This document shows, one piece after another, positions 1 to 9,064 of a stretch of 64,000 nt of DNA. The stretch is from Capilliphycus robustus (GTDB taxonomy: Bacteria > Cyanobacteriota > Cyanobacteriia > Cyanobacteriales > Microcoleaceae): contig NZ_JAYGHR010000067.1 of assembly GCF_034932365.1 (NCBI RefSeq), positions 1 through 64,000 of the forward strand. Reading direction: 5' to 3'. Both the position numbers and the translations under genes were made by a program. Numbering within the stretch: position 1 is the stretch's first letter; every line of letters begins with the position of its first letter. A model generated the notes under the pieces. The model worked only from the letters and a program-made list of their open reading frames with translations. It was not told the DNA's origin and made no database searches.

Positions 1-654
1 GTTGGTTTAAATCATTTCTATACTGACTCTGATGGTAATAAAATAGAAAACCCAAGGTTCTTGAGAAAAGCTGAGAAGTCTTTAAAACGCGCACAAAAAC
101 GTGTTTCTCGTAGAACTAAAGGGTCAAGAAATCGCTTCAAAGCCATTAAAAAGTTGGGTAGAACGCATCTCTTGGTATCAAGGCGGCGTAAAGACTTTGC
201 AGTAAAGACTGCTTGGGCGCTTATCCTGTCGGCAGACTTGGTAGCCATTGAAGATCTAAAAGTGCGGAATATGGTTAAGAACCACAATTTAGCTAAATCA
301 ATATCTGATGCTAGTTGGACGTTGTTTAGGCAGTGGTTGGAGTATTTCGGAAAAGTTTTTGACGTGCCAGTGATTGCTGTTGCACCTCATTACACATCTC
401 AAAACTGTTCAAGTTGCGGACAAGAAGTTAAGAAAACTTTGTCCACTCGCACTCATAAATGCCCACATTGCGGTTATTTAGATGACCGGGATACGAACGC
501 TGCCATTAATATTTTGATGAAAGCGTTGCAAGGTCTAGCACAACTACCGAGGGGCACTCGGAAAGTAACGCCTGGGGATGAGATGACCCACTGCTTGGAG
601 GGAGAAACCCCAAAAAGTAAGGTTGCTCGTAGAGCCAGGAAACCCCATCAGTGA
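1..654 (+). CDS. tnpB: TnpB-type RNA-guided nuclease of an IS200/IS605-like element, 5' end outside window
   Basis: The reading frame is open from base 1, so the gene begins before the window; only about the last 217 residues are present. It is nearly identical to the C-terminal half of the complete copy at 17204-18421. Visible parts are the arginine/lysine-rich bridge helix region, the RuvC glutamate (VAIEDLKV), a zinc ribbon with two CxxC pairs (CSSCG and CPHCG) and the last RuvC aspartate (DDRDTNAA). TnpB proteins are RNA-guided DNA nucleases whose guide RNA derives from the right end of the element. No tnpA is visible on this side. The catalytic residues that can be seen are intact, so the protein may be active. 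Confidence 0.9.
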   Translation, partial: VGLNHFYTDSDGNKIENPRFLRKAEKSLKRAQKRVSRRTKGSRNRFKAIKKLGRTHLLVSRRRKDFAVKTAWALILSADLVAIEDLKVRNMVKNHNLAKSISDASWTLFRQWLEYFGKVFDVPVIAVAPHYTSQNCSSCGQEVKKTLSTRTHKCPHCGYLDDRDTNAAINILMKALQGLAQLPRGTRKVTPGDEMTHCLEGETPKSKVARRARKPHQ

Positions 655-705
655 TGATGGGAATCCACCTCCATAATCTTTTGATTTGGAGGTGGAGGAT
701 GTCAA
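655..705 (+). repeat. Right end of the tnpB element with terminal hairpin
   Basis: Directly after the tnpB stop lies an imperfect hairpin at 665-695: CCACCTCCA, a bulged T, AATC, TTTT loop, GATT, TGGAGGTGG. The same sequence follows the copy at 17204-18421. The two copies stay identical through GGATGTCAA and then diverge, so the element ends at about 705 in TCAA, a typical right-end cleavage sequence in this transposon group. By family knowledge the omega-RNA scaffold would cover the end of tnpB and this hairpin, with the bases after 705 as guide. Confidence 0.75.
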
Positions 706-806
706 AAGACTGACTAAGGTATACTGATGTCATGGAGGGGCTATTCAATCAACCGAGTTTTGATCTCTATTTCAATCAACGTCAATCTACATAGGTTTAA
801 AATCCA

Positions 807-2393
807 ATGAAAGCCCTACTCCTCTATCCTCGCTTTCCTCAATCGTTTTGGTCTTATGACCGGGCGATGAAAATGGCAGGACTCAAAGCGATGATTCCAC
901 CTTTGGGAATTCTGACCGTCGCCGCACTTCTTCCCGAAGACTGGGAAATTCGTTTTTATGATCGCAATGTTAGCCTAGAGACTGATGCAGATTGGGACTG
1001 GTGTGATTTGGTGATTCTGTCGGCAATGTTAGTGCAGAAAGCTGATTTTCATAGCTTAATTCAAAAAGCCGTACAGTTAGGAAAAAAAGTCGCAGTCGGC
1101 GGCCCCTATCCAACCTCTGTTCCCCAAGATGCCCTCGACTCTGGGGCGAATTATCTCATCCTCGATGAAGGAGAAATGACAGTTTCGTTGTTTCTAGAAG
1201 CACTCACAGAAGGCAAATCTCAAGGCGTTTTTCGTTCCCTAGAAAAACCGGATGTCACCCAAAGTCCGATACCCCGTTTTGACTTGCTACAACGAAATTC
1301 CTACTTTATGATGGCGATGCAGTTTTCTCGGGGTTGTCCGTTTAACTGCGAATTTTGCGATATTATCACCCTGTATGGTCGTAAACCCCGCACAAAAGAA
1401 CCCCATCAAGCCTTAGCCGAATTACAAACGTTGTATGATTTAGGGTGGCGAGGGTCGTTGTTTATCGTCGATGACAACTTTATTGGCAATCAACGCAATG
1501 TTAAACGCTTTCTCCGAGAATTGATTCCTTGGATGAAGCAACACAACTATCCTTTTACCTTTATTACGGAAGCTTCCGTTAATTTGGCAGAAGACGATGA
1601 ACTGTTGCAGTTGATGCGTGAAGCTGGGTTTTATTCGGTTTTCCTCGGAATTGAAACTCCAGACCAAGATAGTTTACAAGTCACACACAAAGTTCAAAAT
1701 ACTCGCCATCCCCTCGTAGAAGCTTGTCACAAAATTAATGATGCGGGATTATTGATCTATGCTGGGTTTATTCTCGGTTTTGATGGCGAACGAACAGGCG
1801 CAGGGGAACGAATTCAAGCTTTTGTAGAAAAAACAACCATTCCTCAACCGATGTTAGGAATTCTTCAGGCTTTACCTAATACCGCTTTGTGGAACCGACT
1901 CCAGGGAGAAGGACGTTTATTAGAGGGGCGCAGTCATCCCACCGGAGACCAAAATACATTGATGAATTTTGTTCCGACTCGTCCAATTTCTGAAATTGCC
2001 CGAGAATATGTTGATGGGTTTTGGAAAATGTATGAACCTAAAAATTATCTCAAACGGTGTTTAGAACAATGTCTGCGTTTGGGTTCACTTCCCGGACGAC
2101 AAACGATGCAGTATCCTATTGGTCAAGGGTTACGTCTCATTTCTCAGATTATCTGGCATCAGGGTATACGCCGCCCAGAAATTCGCGGACAGTTTTGGCG
2201 ACAACTCTGGATGATTTTGCGGAAAAAGCCTGAAGTTCTGAATTTGTATTTTGCCCTCTGTGCCGCCGGAGAACATTTTTGGGAGTATCGTGTTTTAGCC
2301 CGAGAACGAATTACACAACAGTTAGGTTATGATCCTTTGTTGAGTCGGGGTTCTGTGGAGAATTACACCAAAAAGTTGGTTAATGTTGTGTGA
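807..2393 (+). CDS. B12-binding-domain radical SAM protein with DUF4070-type C-terminus
   Basis: 528 aa. Residues 1-150 form a cobalamin-binding Rossmann-like domain, lacking an obvious DxHxxG lower-ligand motif. The radical SAM core follows with the cluster motif CPFNCEFC (CxxxCxxC) at about residue 178, then VDDNFIGN and LGIETP motifs typical of this class. The C-terminal 150 residues match the DUF4070 region found in hopanoid methylase HpnP and its relatives. The enzyme probably performs a radical SAM reaction such as C-methylation on an unknown substrate. HpnP itself cannot be assigned from sequence alone. It stands alone between the tnpB element and the convergent pot operon. Confidence 0.85.
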   Translation: MKALLLYPRFPQSFWSYDRAMKMAGLKAMIPPLGILTVAALLPEDWEIRFYDRNVSLETDADWDWCDLVILSAMLVQKADFHSLIQKAVQLGKKVAVGGPYPTSVPQDALDSGANYLILDEGEMTVSLFLEALTEGKSQGVFRSLEKPDVTQSPIPRFDLLQRNSYFMMAMQFSRGCPFNCEFCDIITLYGRKPRTKEPHQALAELQTLYDLGWRGSLFIVDDNFIGNQRNVKRFLRELIPWMKQHNYPFTFITEASVNLAEDDELLQLMREAGFYSVFLGIETPDQDSLQVTHKVQNTRHPLVEACHKINDAGLLIYAGFILGFDGERTGAGERIQAFVEKTTIPQPMLGILQALPNTALWNRLQGEGRLLEGRSHPTGDQNTLMNFVPTRPISEIAREYVDGFWKMYEPKNYLKRCLEQCLRLGSLPGRQTMQYPIGQGLRLISQIIWHQGIRRPEIRGQFWRQLWMILRKKPEVLNLYFALCAAGEHFWEYRVLARERITQQLGYDPLLSRGSVENYTKKLVNVV

Positions 2394-2467
2394 TTGTAGT
2401 TTGAAAGCCAGAGCATAAAAACCACGCTCGGTACAGAGGCACTAAGAGACAGTCAGCCATTTTTGTC

Positions 2468-2489
2468 GGGGTAATTCATGAATTACCCC
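2468..2489. repeat. Perfect 22-bp palindrome between convergent genes
   Basis: GGGGTAATTCA is followed immediately by its exact reverse complement. It sits between the ends of the radical SAM gene and potC. The core GTAATTCATGAATTAC recurs at 26613-26628, and a decayed form recurs at 49711-49730, both beside heptameric repeats. This suggests a dispersed intergenic element that may also end transcription from both sides. Confidence 0.6.
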
Positions 2490-2507
2490 CACCTGTTATC
2501 ATAAATG

Positions 2508-3362
2508 TTATCCTTGGCGTTTTTTATCGCCTTGAGTTCTCAAAAATTCTCCTAGAAAAGCGACCATTCCCGAACCGATAATGAGAATGACACTCAAGGC
2601 GTTAATATCGGGTTTGACGCCTGTTCTAATGCGGCTAAAAATCTCCATTGGTAACGTTGTTGCTCCGCTTCCGGCGGTAAAACTGGCAATTAAAAAGTCA
2701 TCCATACTCAGCACAAAGGCTAACAAACAACCAGACAATATTCCGGGCATTAATTCCGGTAATAAGACTTGAATAAAGGCTTCAACCGGAGTCGCACCTA
2801 AATCTAAAGCGGCTTCTTCTAAATGAGGATTGAGATCGGCTAAACGTGTCGAAACAACTAACGCTACATAAGCCAAACAAAACACCACATGAGCTGCTAC
2901 AATCGTCCAAATACTTAATGGAATGGCTACAGCCGCGAGAAAAACCAGCGTAGAAACAGCGATCGCAATATCAGGTATAATTAAGGGTAAATAAGAAACC
3001 CCTTGATATAAACTTTTTCCGCGAAATCGAAATCGAGCTAATCCGACTGCCATTAAAGTTCCAATCACGGCTGAAATTCCAATCGCAGAAAAGGCAACCA
3101 ATAAACTATTTTGTAGGGCTGATAAAATGCGAGTATCTTGAAAGAGTTTAGCATACCATTCTAATGTAAAGCCCTGCCATCCCGCACTATAACGAGATTT
3201 GTTAAAGCTATAAAACGTTAACACAAAAATTGGCAGGTACATATAAAAAAACATCAATCCTACAAAAATGACCTGCCAAGAAACCTGAAATTTTGGTTTT
3301 GTATCTCTCATTTCTATCGGAATATCCTCATTTTGATGTTGTTGTTTTAATTCTTGTTGCAT
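2508..3362 (-). CDS. potC: ABC transporter permease, spermidine/putrescine type (PotC-like)
   Basis: 284 aa inner-membrane permease with about six hydrophobic segments. The EAA loop that contacts the ATPase is visible as EEAALDLGATPVEAF at about residue 183. The family imports polyamines with PotA, PotB and PotD. It is the last gene of the minus-strand cluster potA-potD-potB-potC, but a 153-bp gap filled with short repeats separates it from potB. The 25-residue cytoplasmic N-terminus is rich in Gln and charged residues. Substrate identity (polyamine or another cation) is inferred from the family. Confidence 0.88.
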   Translation of the reverse strand: MQQELKQQHQNEDIPIEMRDTKPKFQVSWQVIFVGLMFFYMYLPIFVLTFYSFNKSRYSAGWQGFTLEWYAKLFQDTRILSALQNSLLVAFSAIGISAVIGTLMAVGLARFRFRGKSLYQGVSYLPLIIPDIAIAVSTLVFLAAVAIPLSIWTIVAAHVVFCLAYVALVVSTRLADLNPHLEEAALDLGATPVEAFIQVLLPELMPGILSGCLLAFVLSMDDFLIASFTAGSGATTLPMEIFSRIRTGVKPDINALSVILIIGSGMVAFLGEFLRTQGDKKRQG

Positions 3363-3375
3363 GAGAAAATTATCA

Positions 3376-3512
3376 AATTAGGCAAGAGGCAATCTTGCTA
3401 TAGGCAAGAGGCAGGCAAAAGGCAAAAGGCAGGCAAAAGGCAAAATTGTTAACTGTAAACTGTAAACTGTAAACTGATAACTGGTCACTGGTCACTGTTC
3501 ACTGTTTACTGT
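3376..3512. repeat. Heptameric STRR-type repeat block between potB and potC
   Basis: The block contains tandem GGCAAAA/GGCAAGA heptamers followed by AACTGTA, AACTGAT and GGTCACT heptamers. Such short tandemly repeated sequences are known from filamentous cyanobacteria. Related blocks occur at 26553-26600, 28970-29090 and 49630-49760. No gene is visible in it. Confidence 0.8.
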
Positions 3513-3515
3513 TCC

Positions 3516-4427
3516 CTATTTCGACGGTCTACCATCCCCATATTTTAGTAAAAGTGCGATCGCTAAACTCACCCCCATAATTAACACCATACTCAACGCC
3601 GAACCAAAACCCCAATTTTGAGTCGCCCCTAAAAATTGATTGAAAATTAATCGAGAAACGGTCATACTCGAGGCACCGCCAAGAAGTTCAGGATCAACAA
3701 AATCCCCTAATGAACTAATAAACACTAACAACGCTCCGGCAGCAATACCCGCCCTTGCTTGCGGCACAGTCACCTTCCAAAAGGTTTCGGTTGGTTTTGC
3801 TCCTAAATCAGCCGAAGCCTCCAATAAACGCCGATCTAGCTTCTCTAAGGACGCATAGAGAACCGTGACAATATAAGGCAAATAACTATAAGCCATCCCA
3901 ATTAAAACCGCCGGAGTTCGGTTCAGTAACTCCAACGCAGGTAAACCTAAAACTCCTAAAAACGAGTTTAATACTCCTGTTGGTCGTAAAATCGTAATCC
4001 AAGCATAGGTTCGCAAAAGTGAAGAAGTCCACAAGGGTAAAACAAACCCCAACAGCAACAAATTTCGCCATCTCGAGGGCGCGTTAATGGCGATCCAGTA
4101 AGCGACAGGAAACCCCAAGACTAAACACAAAATGGTTGTTCCAAAAGCAAAAAACAGCGATCGCCCAATCACTTGTAAATTGACTGGATCAAACACCCGC
4201 AAATAGTTCGCAATGCCATCAGGAATGACTACATCACCCGGTCGAATATTTTCAACTAAACTCAGTTGAAAAATAACTAATGTGGGCAGAACCAGCAATA
4301 ACAGCAACCACAACCCAGCAGGCCCTAATAACACCAACGGGCCGATTAGTTTCGTCGCCCTTTGTTTCAAACCTGTTTTTGGCGAAGTCGGGGGAAAATT
4401 GGGCGGATTTTTACTCGATACAGCCAT
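3516..4427 (-). CDS. potB: ABC transporter permease, spermidine/putrescine type (PotB-like)
   Basis: 303 aa from ATG at 4427; a TTG at 4454 would add nine residues but is a weaker start. There are about six transmembrane segments and the EAA loop LLEASADLGAKPTETF that docks to PotA. The N-terminal 30 residues are Pro/Lys rich and cytoplasmic. It lies 33 bases after the potD-like gene and is probably cotranscribed with it. It should form the permease heterodimer with the product of the gene at 2508-3362. Confidence 0.87.
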   Translation of the reverse strand: MAVSSKNPPNFPPTSPKTGLKQRATKLIGPLVLLGPAGLWLLLLLVLPTLVIFQLSLVENIRPGDVVIPDGIANYLRVFDPVNLQVIGRSLFFAFGTTILCLVLGFPVAYWIAINAPSRWRNLLLLGFVLPLWTSSLLRTYAWITILRPTGVLNSFLGVLGLPALELLNRTPAVLIGMAYSYLPYIVTVLYASLEKLDRRLLEASADLGAKPTETFWKVTVPQARAGIAAGALLVFISSLGDFVDPELLGGASSMTVSRLIFNQFLGATQNWGFGSALSMVLIMGVSLAIALLLKYGDGRPSK

Positions 4428-4460
4428 TTTCAGTGAACCCTGAATGGTGAGCAATGTTGA

Positions 4461-5642
4461 TTAAGCACTCGTCAGTCTTGTCCAATAGCGATCAAAAATT
4501 TCATTCGCCTCTGCTGAAAGGGGAGCCAAAGACTCACTTCTTTCTATCACAGACTCGGGCGGAAACAGTGTCGGATCGTCTCGCAAGGTTTTCGGGAGTT
4601 TTCTAAAAGCCACTTCCGAGGGAGTGGCAAAACTGAGGCGTTCAACCACTTGAGCGGCTATTTCCGGCTGAAGCATGAAATTCATCCACTGATAAGCCCC
4701 ATCGGGGTTGGGGGCAGATTTCGGAATCACCAAAGTATCAGTCCACAGCGATGAGCCACTGCGGGGAGTAATATACCTCAAATCTTCATTTTCCGGCATC
4801 ACTTCCGCCGCATCTGCTGAATAACACATGGCGATCAACAAATCCCCAACAATCATCTGAGGACGCCAAGCATCTGTTGTAAAAGAGGCGATCGCAGGTT
4901 GTAGTTTGATGAGTTTTTCGTAGGCTTGGCTAATTTGTTGAGGGTCAGTGGAGTTGTACGAGTAGCCTAAGGTTCGCAAGGTTGCACCGAATACCTCTCG
5001 CACATCATTGAGAAGGGTAAATTGTTTAGAAATTTGCCGTTGATTTTGCCAGAGATAATCCCAGTCCTCTGGGGGTTGTTTGAGTTTTCGACTGTTGTAA
5101 ATTAATCCCGTCGTTCCCCAACTGATGGGGATGCTGTAGCGATTGCCAGGATCATAAACCGGATTTTGGAACATGGGGAACATATCTTCTAAACCCAGGA
5201 GTAGGGAGTGATCCAACTCCATCAGTAAGCCCAGATCCGCCATCTTCTGAACCATGTAATCAGAAGGATAAATAACACTATAAGCTCCTGCACCTCCGGT
5301 TTGAATGCGGGCAAGCATCGACTCGTTGGAGTCAAAGACATCCGCCACGACTTTCAACCCGGTTTCTTCGGTAAAGCGATCCAGTAAATCGCTATCGGTG
5401 TAACCTGTCCAAGTGTAAATATACAGGGTATCAGAAGCAACTTGAGTGTTGGGCGTGGTTTTCACCTCAGCCAGAGTCCATCCGCAACTCGTCATCGTAG
5501 AAGCGGCGGCGGCGGCTATCGAGGTTTGCAGAAATTGACGTCGAGTTTGAACAGCCCTGGTTAAAGATGGTTTTGGTCTATGAATTGGAGGCACGATTTC
5601 AGCCCAATGGTAATCTGGCCTGTTGAAGACAACACCTGACAT
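4461..5642 (-). CDS. potD: Polyamine-type ABC transporter substrate-binding protein
   Basis: 393 aa from ATG at 5642; a TTG further upstream at 5690 is possible but unlikely. The N-terminus carries a twin-arginine signal (TRRQFLQTS) followed by Ala-rich hydrophobic residues and a lipobox-like TSCG, so it is probably exported folded and lipid-anchored. The mature part is a type 2 periplasmic binding protein (TLYIYTWTGYTDSDLL and later WMNFM motifs) like PotD/PotF. It lies 14 bases or so after potA if the long start is used, otherwise 62. In the cluster it would deliver the polyamine to the PotB/PotC pore. Confidence 0.87.
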   Translation of the reverse strand: MSGVVFNRPDYHWAEIVPPIHRPKPSLTRAVQTRRQFLQTSIAAAAASTMTSCGWTLAEVKTTPNTQVASDTLYIYTWTGYTDSDLLDRFTEETGLKVVADVFDSNESMLARIQTGGAGAYSVIYPSDYMVQKMADLGLLMELDHSLLLGLEDMFPMFQNPVYDPGNRYSIPISWGTTGLIYNSRKLKQPPEDWDYLWQNQRQISKQFTLLNDVREVFGATLRTLGYSYNSTDPQQISQAYEKLIKLQPAIASFTTDAWRPQMIVGDLLIAMCYSADAAEVMPENEDLRYITPRSGSSLWTDTLVIPKSAPNPDGAYQWMNFMLQPEIAAQVVERLSFATPSEVAFRKLPKTLRDDPTLFPPESVIERSESLAPLSAEANEIFDRYWTRLTSA

Positions 5643-5704
5643 TTTCCCACAAACCGCAGTCAGGCGTGCAGAAGACGAGCGAACAAACAAAAGATTTTAG
5701 CGTC

Positions 5705-6850
5705 TTATTGACTCAAAGCCAAGCAGTCTGTGGGTTTCCAACTGATATAAACAGTCGTTTCTCCATTGTCGATCGCTTCACTGGTTTTTGACTGTCGGAT
5801 CGTCAATTCTTCACCAGAGAGTAACTGCACAATATATTGTAAGTGGGTTCCCAGATACATTCTGTTGATCAGTCGGCCTTCAAAACAGTTAGCCGCACCG
5901 CCTAAAGGATTGTTACTGATCACAATTTTTTCGGGTCGTACACTGACGACTACCCCATCACCAATTTGGATCTTTGAAGAAACTGAGGTTTGAGTCGGCG
6001 CTGAGGGGTATACCTCAATTTTTAATCCCGTTTCTGTAACGATCAGTTGACTCGAAGCATCAGCCGCTTCCACTCGTCCTCGAAACAGGTTCGTATCGCC
6101 GATAAAGTCTGCAACAAAAGGAGTCTGAGGATATTCGTAGATTTCGTTAGGACTGCCGATTTGTTCAATACGGCCCTCGTGCATCACGGCAATGCGATCG
6201 GATAAACTCATCGCTTCTTCTTGGTCGTGCGTCACCATAATGAAGGTTAAGCCGAGATTTTTGTGTAAGTTGGATAACTCAACCTGCATTTGCTTACGCA
6301 GTTTCAGATCTAAGGCACCCAAGGGTTCATCGAGTAATAATACTGCCGGACGGTTCACCAAAGCCCTCGCTAAAGCGACTCGTTGTTGTTGTCCTCCTGA
6401 CATTTGTGAAGGAAACCGACTCACAAAGGCTTCCATTTTTACTAATCTCAGAGCTTCCTTGACTTTTTCCTCGATTTCTGCTTTGCCTCGTCGTTTGACT
6501 CGTAAGCCAAAAGCGATATTATCTCGAACATTCAGATGACTAAATAAAGCGTAACTTTGAAAAACGGTATTAACTGGACGTAGGTAGGGGGGAACTCGAG
6601 TCATGGATTGTCCCCTAATCAAGACTTCACCTGCTGAGGGGGTTTCAAATCCGGCGACTAAACGCAAAGTTGTGGTTTTACCACAGCCAGAAGGCCCTAG
6701 TATACTAAAAAACTCGCCTCGACGCACGTCTAGATCGACTCCTCGCACTGCTGTTTCTCCGTTAAAGACTTTGAAAACTTTGCGAAGTTCGACATCGAGT
6801 TGAGAGTCCGTCCCGATCGCACCTGGATTTTGGGTAGCTGTCTGAAGCAT
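5705..6850 (-). CDS. potA: ABC transporter ATP-binding protein, spermidine/putrescine type
   Basis: 381 aa. The nucleotide-binding domain shows Walker A GPSGCGKTT, signature MSGGQQQRVALARAL, Walker B VLLLDEPLGALD and the switch histidine (MVTHDQEEA). The C-terminal 120 residues form the TOBE/OB-like regulatory domain typical of PotA. It is the first gene of the minus-strand operon and is divergent from the methyltransferase at 7043. The 192-bp intergenic region holds an inverted repeat at 6936-6991. Confidence 0.92.
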   Translation of the reverse strand: MLQTATQNPGAIGTDSQLDVELRKVFKVFNGETAVRGVDLDVRRGEFFSILGPSGCGKTTTLRLVAGFETPSAGEVLIRGQSMTRVPPYLRPVNTVFQSYALFSHLNVRDNIAFGLRVKRRGKAEIEEKVKEALRLVKMEAFVSRFPSQMSGGQQQRVALARALVNRPAVLLLDEPLGALDLKLRKQMQVELSNLHKNLGLTFIMVTHDQEEAMSLSDRIAVMHEGRIEQIGSPNEIYEYPQTPFVADFIGDTNLFRGRVEAADASSQLIVTETGLKIEVYPSAPTQTSVSSKIQIGDGVVVSVRPEKIVISNNPLGGAANCFEGRLINRMYLGTHLQYIVQLLSGEELTIRQSKTSEAIDNGETTVYISWKPTDCLALSQ

Positions 6851-6935
6851 AATAGCAACGTTTGGCGGAGATTTCCCTACTTTAGCTTATCCGATGGGAG
6901 TAGGGCTGACAAGAGATCGGTGATCAGTGATTTAC

Positions 6936-6991
6936 GGGCGGGTTCCAAACAGATCTATATCTTCCCACAAACTATTGATATAAACCCGCCC
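6936..6991. repeat. Dispersed inverted repeat GGGCGGGTT...AACCCGCCC
   Basis: Nine-base arms at 6936-6944 and 6983-6991 enclose 38 bases ending in GATATA. A sibling with the same arms and similar interior lies at 52146-52204. It sits in the divergent promoter region of potA and the methyltransferase gene, so it could act as an operator, but its dispersal suggests a small mobile repeat. Confidence 0.6.
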
Positions 6992-7042
6992 AACCTGTTA
7001 ACTCTTGCTTTTTTATATTAATTTTCGTTAACGTTAAGAACG

Positions 7043-7789
7043 ATGACTCACTTTTATACTGAAGATCTGGCTTATATTCACGATGTTGGTTTTAGCGAAT
7101 TGGCGGAAAATGCAGCATCTTTTTTGTTGAATACTCTGCAACAACCCGGAAAAAATAACGGTTTAATTGTTAATTTAGGTTGTGGGAGTGGCATTCTAGA
7201 TCAAAAACTTTATGCCGCAGGTTATCAGGTTTTGGGAATTGATATCTCTGCTGATTTAATTGTGATCGCTCGTCAACGAGTTCCAGAAGCAACATTTAAA
7301 GTAGAATCTTTATTTACCGTTAAAATTCCGGCTTGTATTGCGGTGACTGCAATTGGTGAATGTTTGAATTATTTATTTGATGAAAATAACAAGAAAACTG
7401 AACGGTTAAAATTATTTCAGCGAGTTTATGATGCTTTGAGTTCAGGGGGTTTATTTCTGTTTGATATTGCTGAACCCGGACGAGTTGTTGGAGGAGAGAG
7501 TTATCGAAATTTTAAACAAACTGAAGATTGGGCGGTGTTAGTTTATGGAGAGGAAAATCAACAACAAAAACGTTTAACCCGATGGATCACAACTTTTCGT
7601 AAGGTTGGAGAACTTTATCGACGAGATCAAGAAGTTCATCAATTACAACTGTTAGAACGGACAGAAATTATCGCCGAATTAAACAAAATTGGCTTTCACG
7701 TGCAAGTGCTAGAAAGTTATGGTCAATTACAATTTTCACCCGGACACATCGGTTTATTAGCAAAAAAACTAGATAAATTACCCTCTTGA
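7043..7789 (+). CDS. Class I SAM-dependent methyltransferase
   Basis: 248 aa. The SAM-binding motif I is NLGCGSGILD at about residue 49, followed by LGIDISADLI (motif for the ribose-binding acidic residue) and a motif II/III region with LFLFDIAEPG. The substrate is unknown. The start ATG is 6 bases after the palindrome TTAACGTTAA (7028-7037). The gene stands alone and is followed by a degraded, gene-poor stretch. Confidence 0.8.
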   Translation: MTHFYTEDLAYIHDVGFSELAENAASFLLNTLQQPGKNNGLIVNLGCGSGILDQKLYAAGYQVLGIDISADLIVIARQRVPEATFKVESLFTVKIPACIAVTAIGECLNYLFDENNKKTERLKLFQRVYDALSSGGLFLFDIAEPGRVVGGESYRNFKQTEDWAVLVYGEENQQQKRLTRWITTFRKVGELYRRDQEVHQLQLLERTEIIAELNKIGFHVQVLESYGQLQFSPGHIGLLAKKLDKLPS

Positions 7790-7842
7790 AGTTACGTTTT
7801 TATGAAATAAACAATGCGTTCATTCAATATTTATTAAGTTAA

Positions 7843-7998
7843 AAAACAATTTTTACTCAAAATATCCTCAGTAAATTTGATAATAGGAATAGTTTTAAAA
7901 TTGAATATGGTCAGTTAGTTCTTGCATTTACAGATGCCTATATTCAAAATATACCAATGAGTTTTGAGGGTCGTAATCCGGTAAAATATATATTATAA
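7843..7998 (+). pseudogene. Possible remnant of a coding region, no start
   Basis: Between 7790 and 8262 there is no complete gene. One frame is open for about 51 codons with protein-like composition, including YGQLVLAFTDAYIQN, and ends at TAA 7996-7998, but it has no start codon and follows a stop. It may be the tail of a lost gene. I do not recognise the family, and the rest of the gap shows nothing else I can support. Confidence 0.25.
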
Positions 7999-8262
7999 TT
8001 CATCATCTATCTCAGGTTCTCAATTGTGCAGAAGGCGATCATTGACCGGGTTAAAATTCATCTGAAAACCCGATAAATCAACTTGGATTAATCTAAAATA
8101 AGATTCAACCCAGAAAGATACCTCTAAAGATATCCTGCAAACGCTTGGGAAACCCAAGAGCTAAAAACCTACATGGTAGAATAGAAAGGAGATCCGTGAT
8201 CGTTTGAGATAGGATAGTTAGATTCACTGTGTTTGTATAACAAATTTTATTGAGCCGAAACT

Positions 8263-8931
8263 ATGACATCGTATGCAACCTCCACAGCCAGAGCCGAGAT
8301 GAGCGAACTGCGGCGACTGAAAGGCTTATTACCACCTGAGTTACAGAGTTGGGTGACGGTTGAGAAAACCATAGAAGTCAACCCCTTATTAATCCGTAGC
8401 GAAGAAATTGGCAAAGATCAAGTTGAAATACAAATAGACTTAGTTCGCTGGGAACAATTGGCAATGGATCAGCGTAACCTGCTATTTTGGCATGAAGTGG
8501 CTCGGATTCAAAATGATACGATTCCCCGAGATGGATGGGAAATGGCGGCTTTAGCGATTGGTTTGGGGGGAGCCGTGGGTGAACTTTGGGTTCAAGATGG
8601 ACTCTTGTTGCTCCTGGCTTTAGCATTGTGTGGGGTTTCGGGTTATCGCCTTTACCAGAAAAATAATGGCGAGAAAACCTTACAAGAATCGATTGATGCA
8701 GACGAAAAAGCGATCGCGATTGCTTCTCGATTTGGTTATACGCTACCCAACGCCTATAAGAGCTTAGGAAGTGCTTTAAAAACGTTAATCGAGCAAACCC
8801 CTAAAAAGCGACAACGCGCTCGTTATGAGGCGCGACTCCAGGCGTTGAAACGCAGTGCTGCCAAAGCCAAATCTCGGGTTAAAGGGTCTAGCGAACCCTC
8901 ATCGACTTCAGAAAGTATCTACAACAGTTAA
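8263..8931 (+). CDS. DUF3318 membrane protein of cyanobacteria
   Basis: 222 aa. The N-terminal SELRRLKGLLPPELQSWV block and the middle LLFWHEVARIQ block match the DUF3318 family, which is conserved in cyanobacteria and has no established function. Two adjacent hydrophobic segments at about residues 92-128 suggest a membrane hairpin. The C-terminal 40 residues are Lys/Arg/Ser rich and probably cytoplasmic. It is followed by a clear bidirectional terminator. Confidence 0.75.
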   Translation: MTSYATSTARAEMSELRRLKGLLPPELQSWVTVEKTIEVNPLLIRSEEIGKDQVEIQIDLVRWEQLAMDQRNLLFWHEVARIQNDTIPRDGWEMAALAIGLGGAVGELWVQDGLLLLLALALCGVSGYRLYQKNNGEKTLQESIDADEKAIAIASRFGYTLPNAYKSLGSALKTLIEQTPKKRQRARYEARLQALKRSAAKAKSRVKGSSEPSSTSESIYNS

Positions 8932-8954
8932 GTTGACTGAAAACCGACTCAAAA

Positions 8955-9015
8955 CTCAAAAGTCGCTGGTTGCTTAAGCTAATTTATCTAAGTTAGAAAA
9001 CCAGCGACTTCTGAG
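8955..9015. terminator. Bidirectional hairpin terminator
   Basis: Arms AAGTCGCTGGTT (8960-8971) and AACCAGCGACTT (8999-9010) match perfectly, extended by CTCA/TGAG outside. It lies between the convergent ends of the DUF3318 gene and the channel gene. Confidence 0.75.
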
Positions 9016-9064
9016 AGATCAAATCACGGCCCAAGGATTACGAACCTAAAAAGGACGTAAATGC

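Noticed and set aside
807..2393. Naming the radical SAM enzyme HpnP (hopanoid methylase)
   Set aside because: The architecture fits but several DUF4070 radical SAM families share it and no hopanoid genes are adjacent.
3376..3512. Heptamer blocks considered as CRISPR or satellite
   Set aside because: Seven-base units with no spacers match the known STRR pattern of cyanobacteria.
8100..8180. Possible tRNA-like segment before the DUF3318 gene
   Set aside because: No cloverleaf with T-loop GGTTCRAnYCC could be formed; no tRNA was found anywhere in the window.
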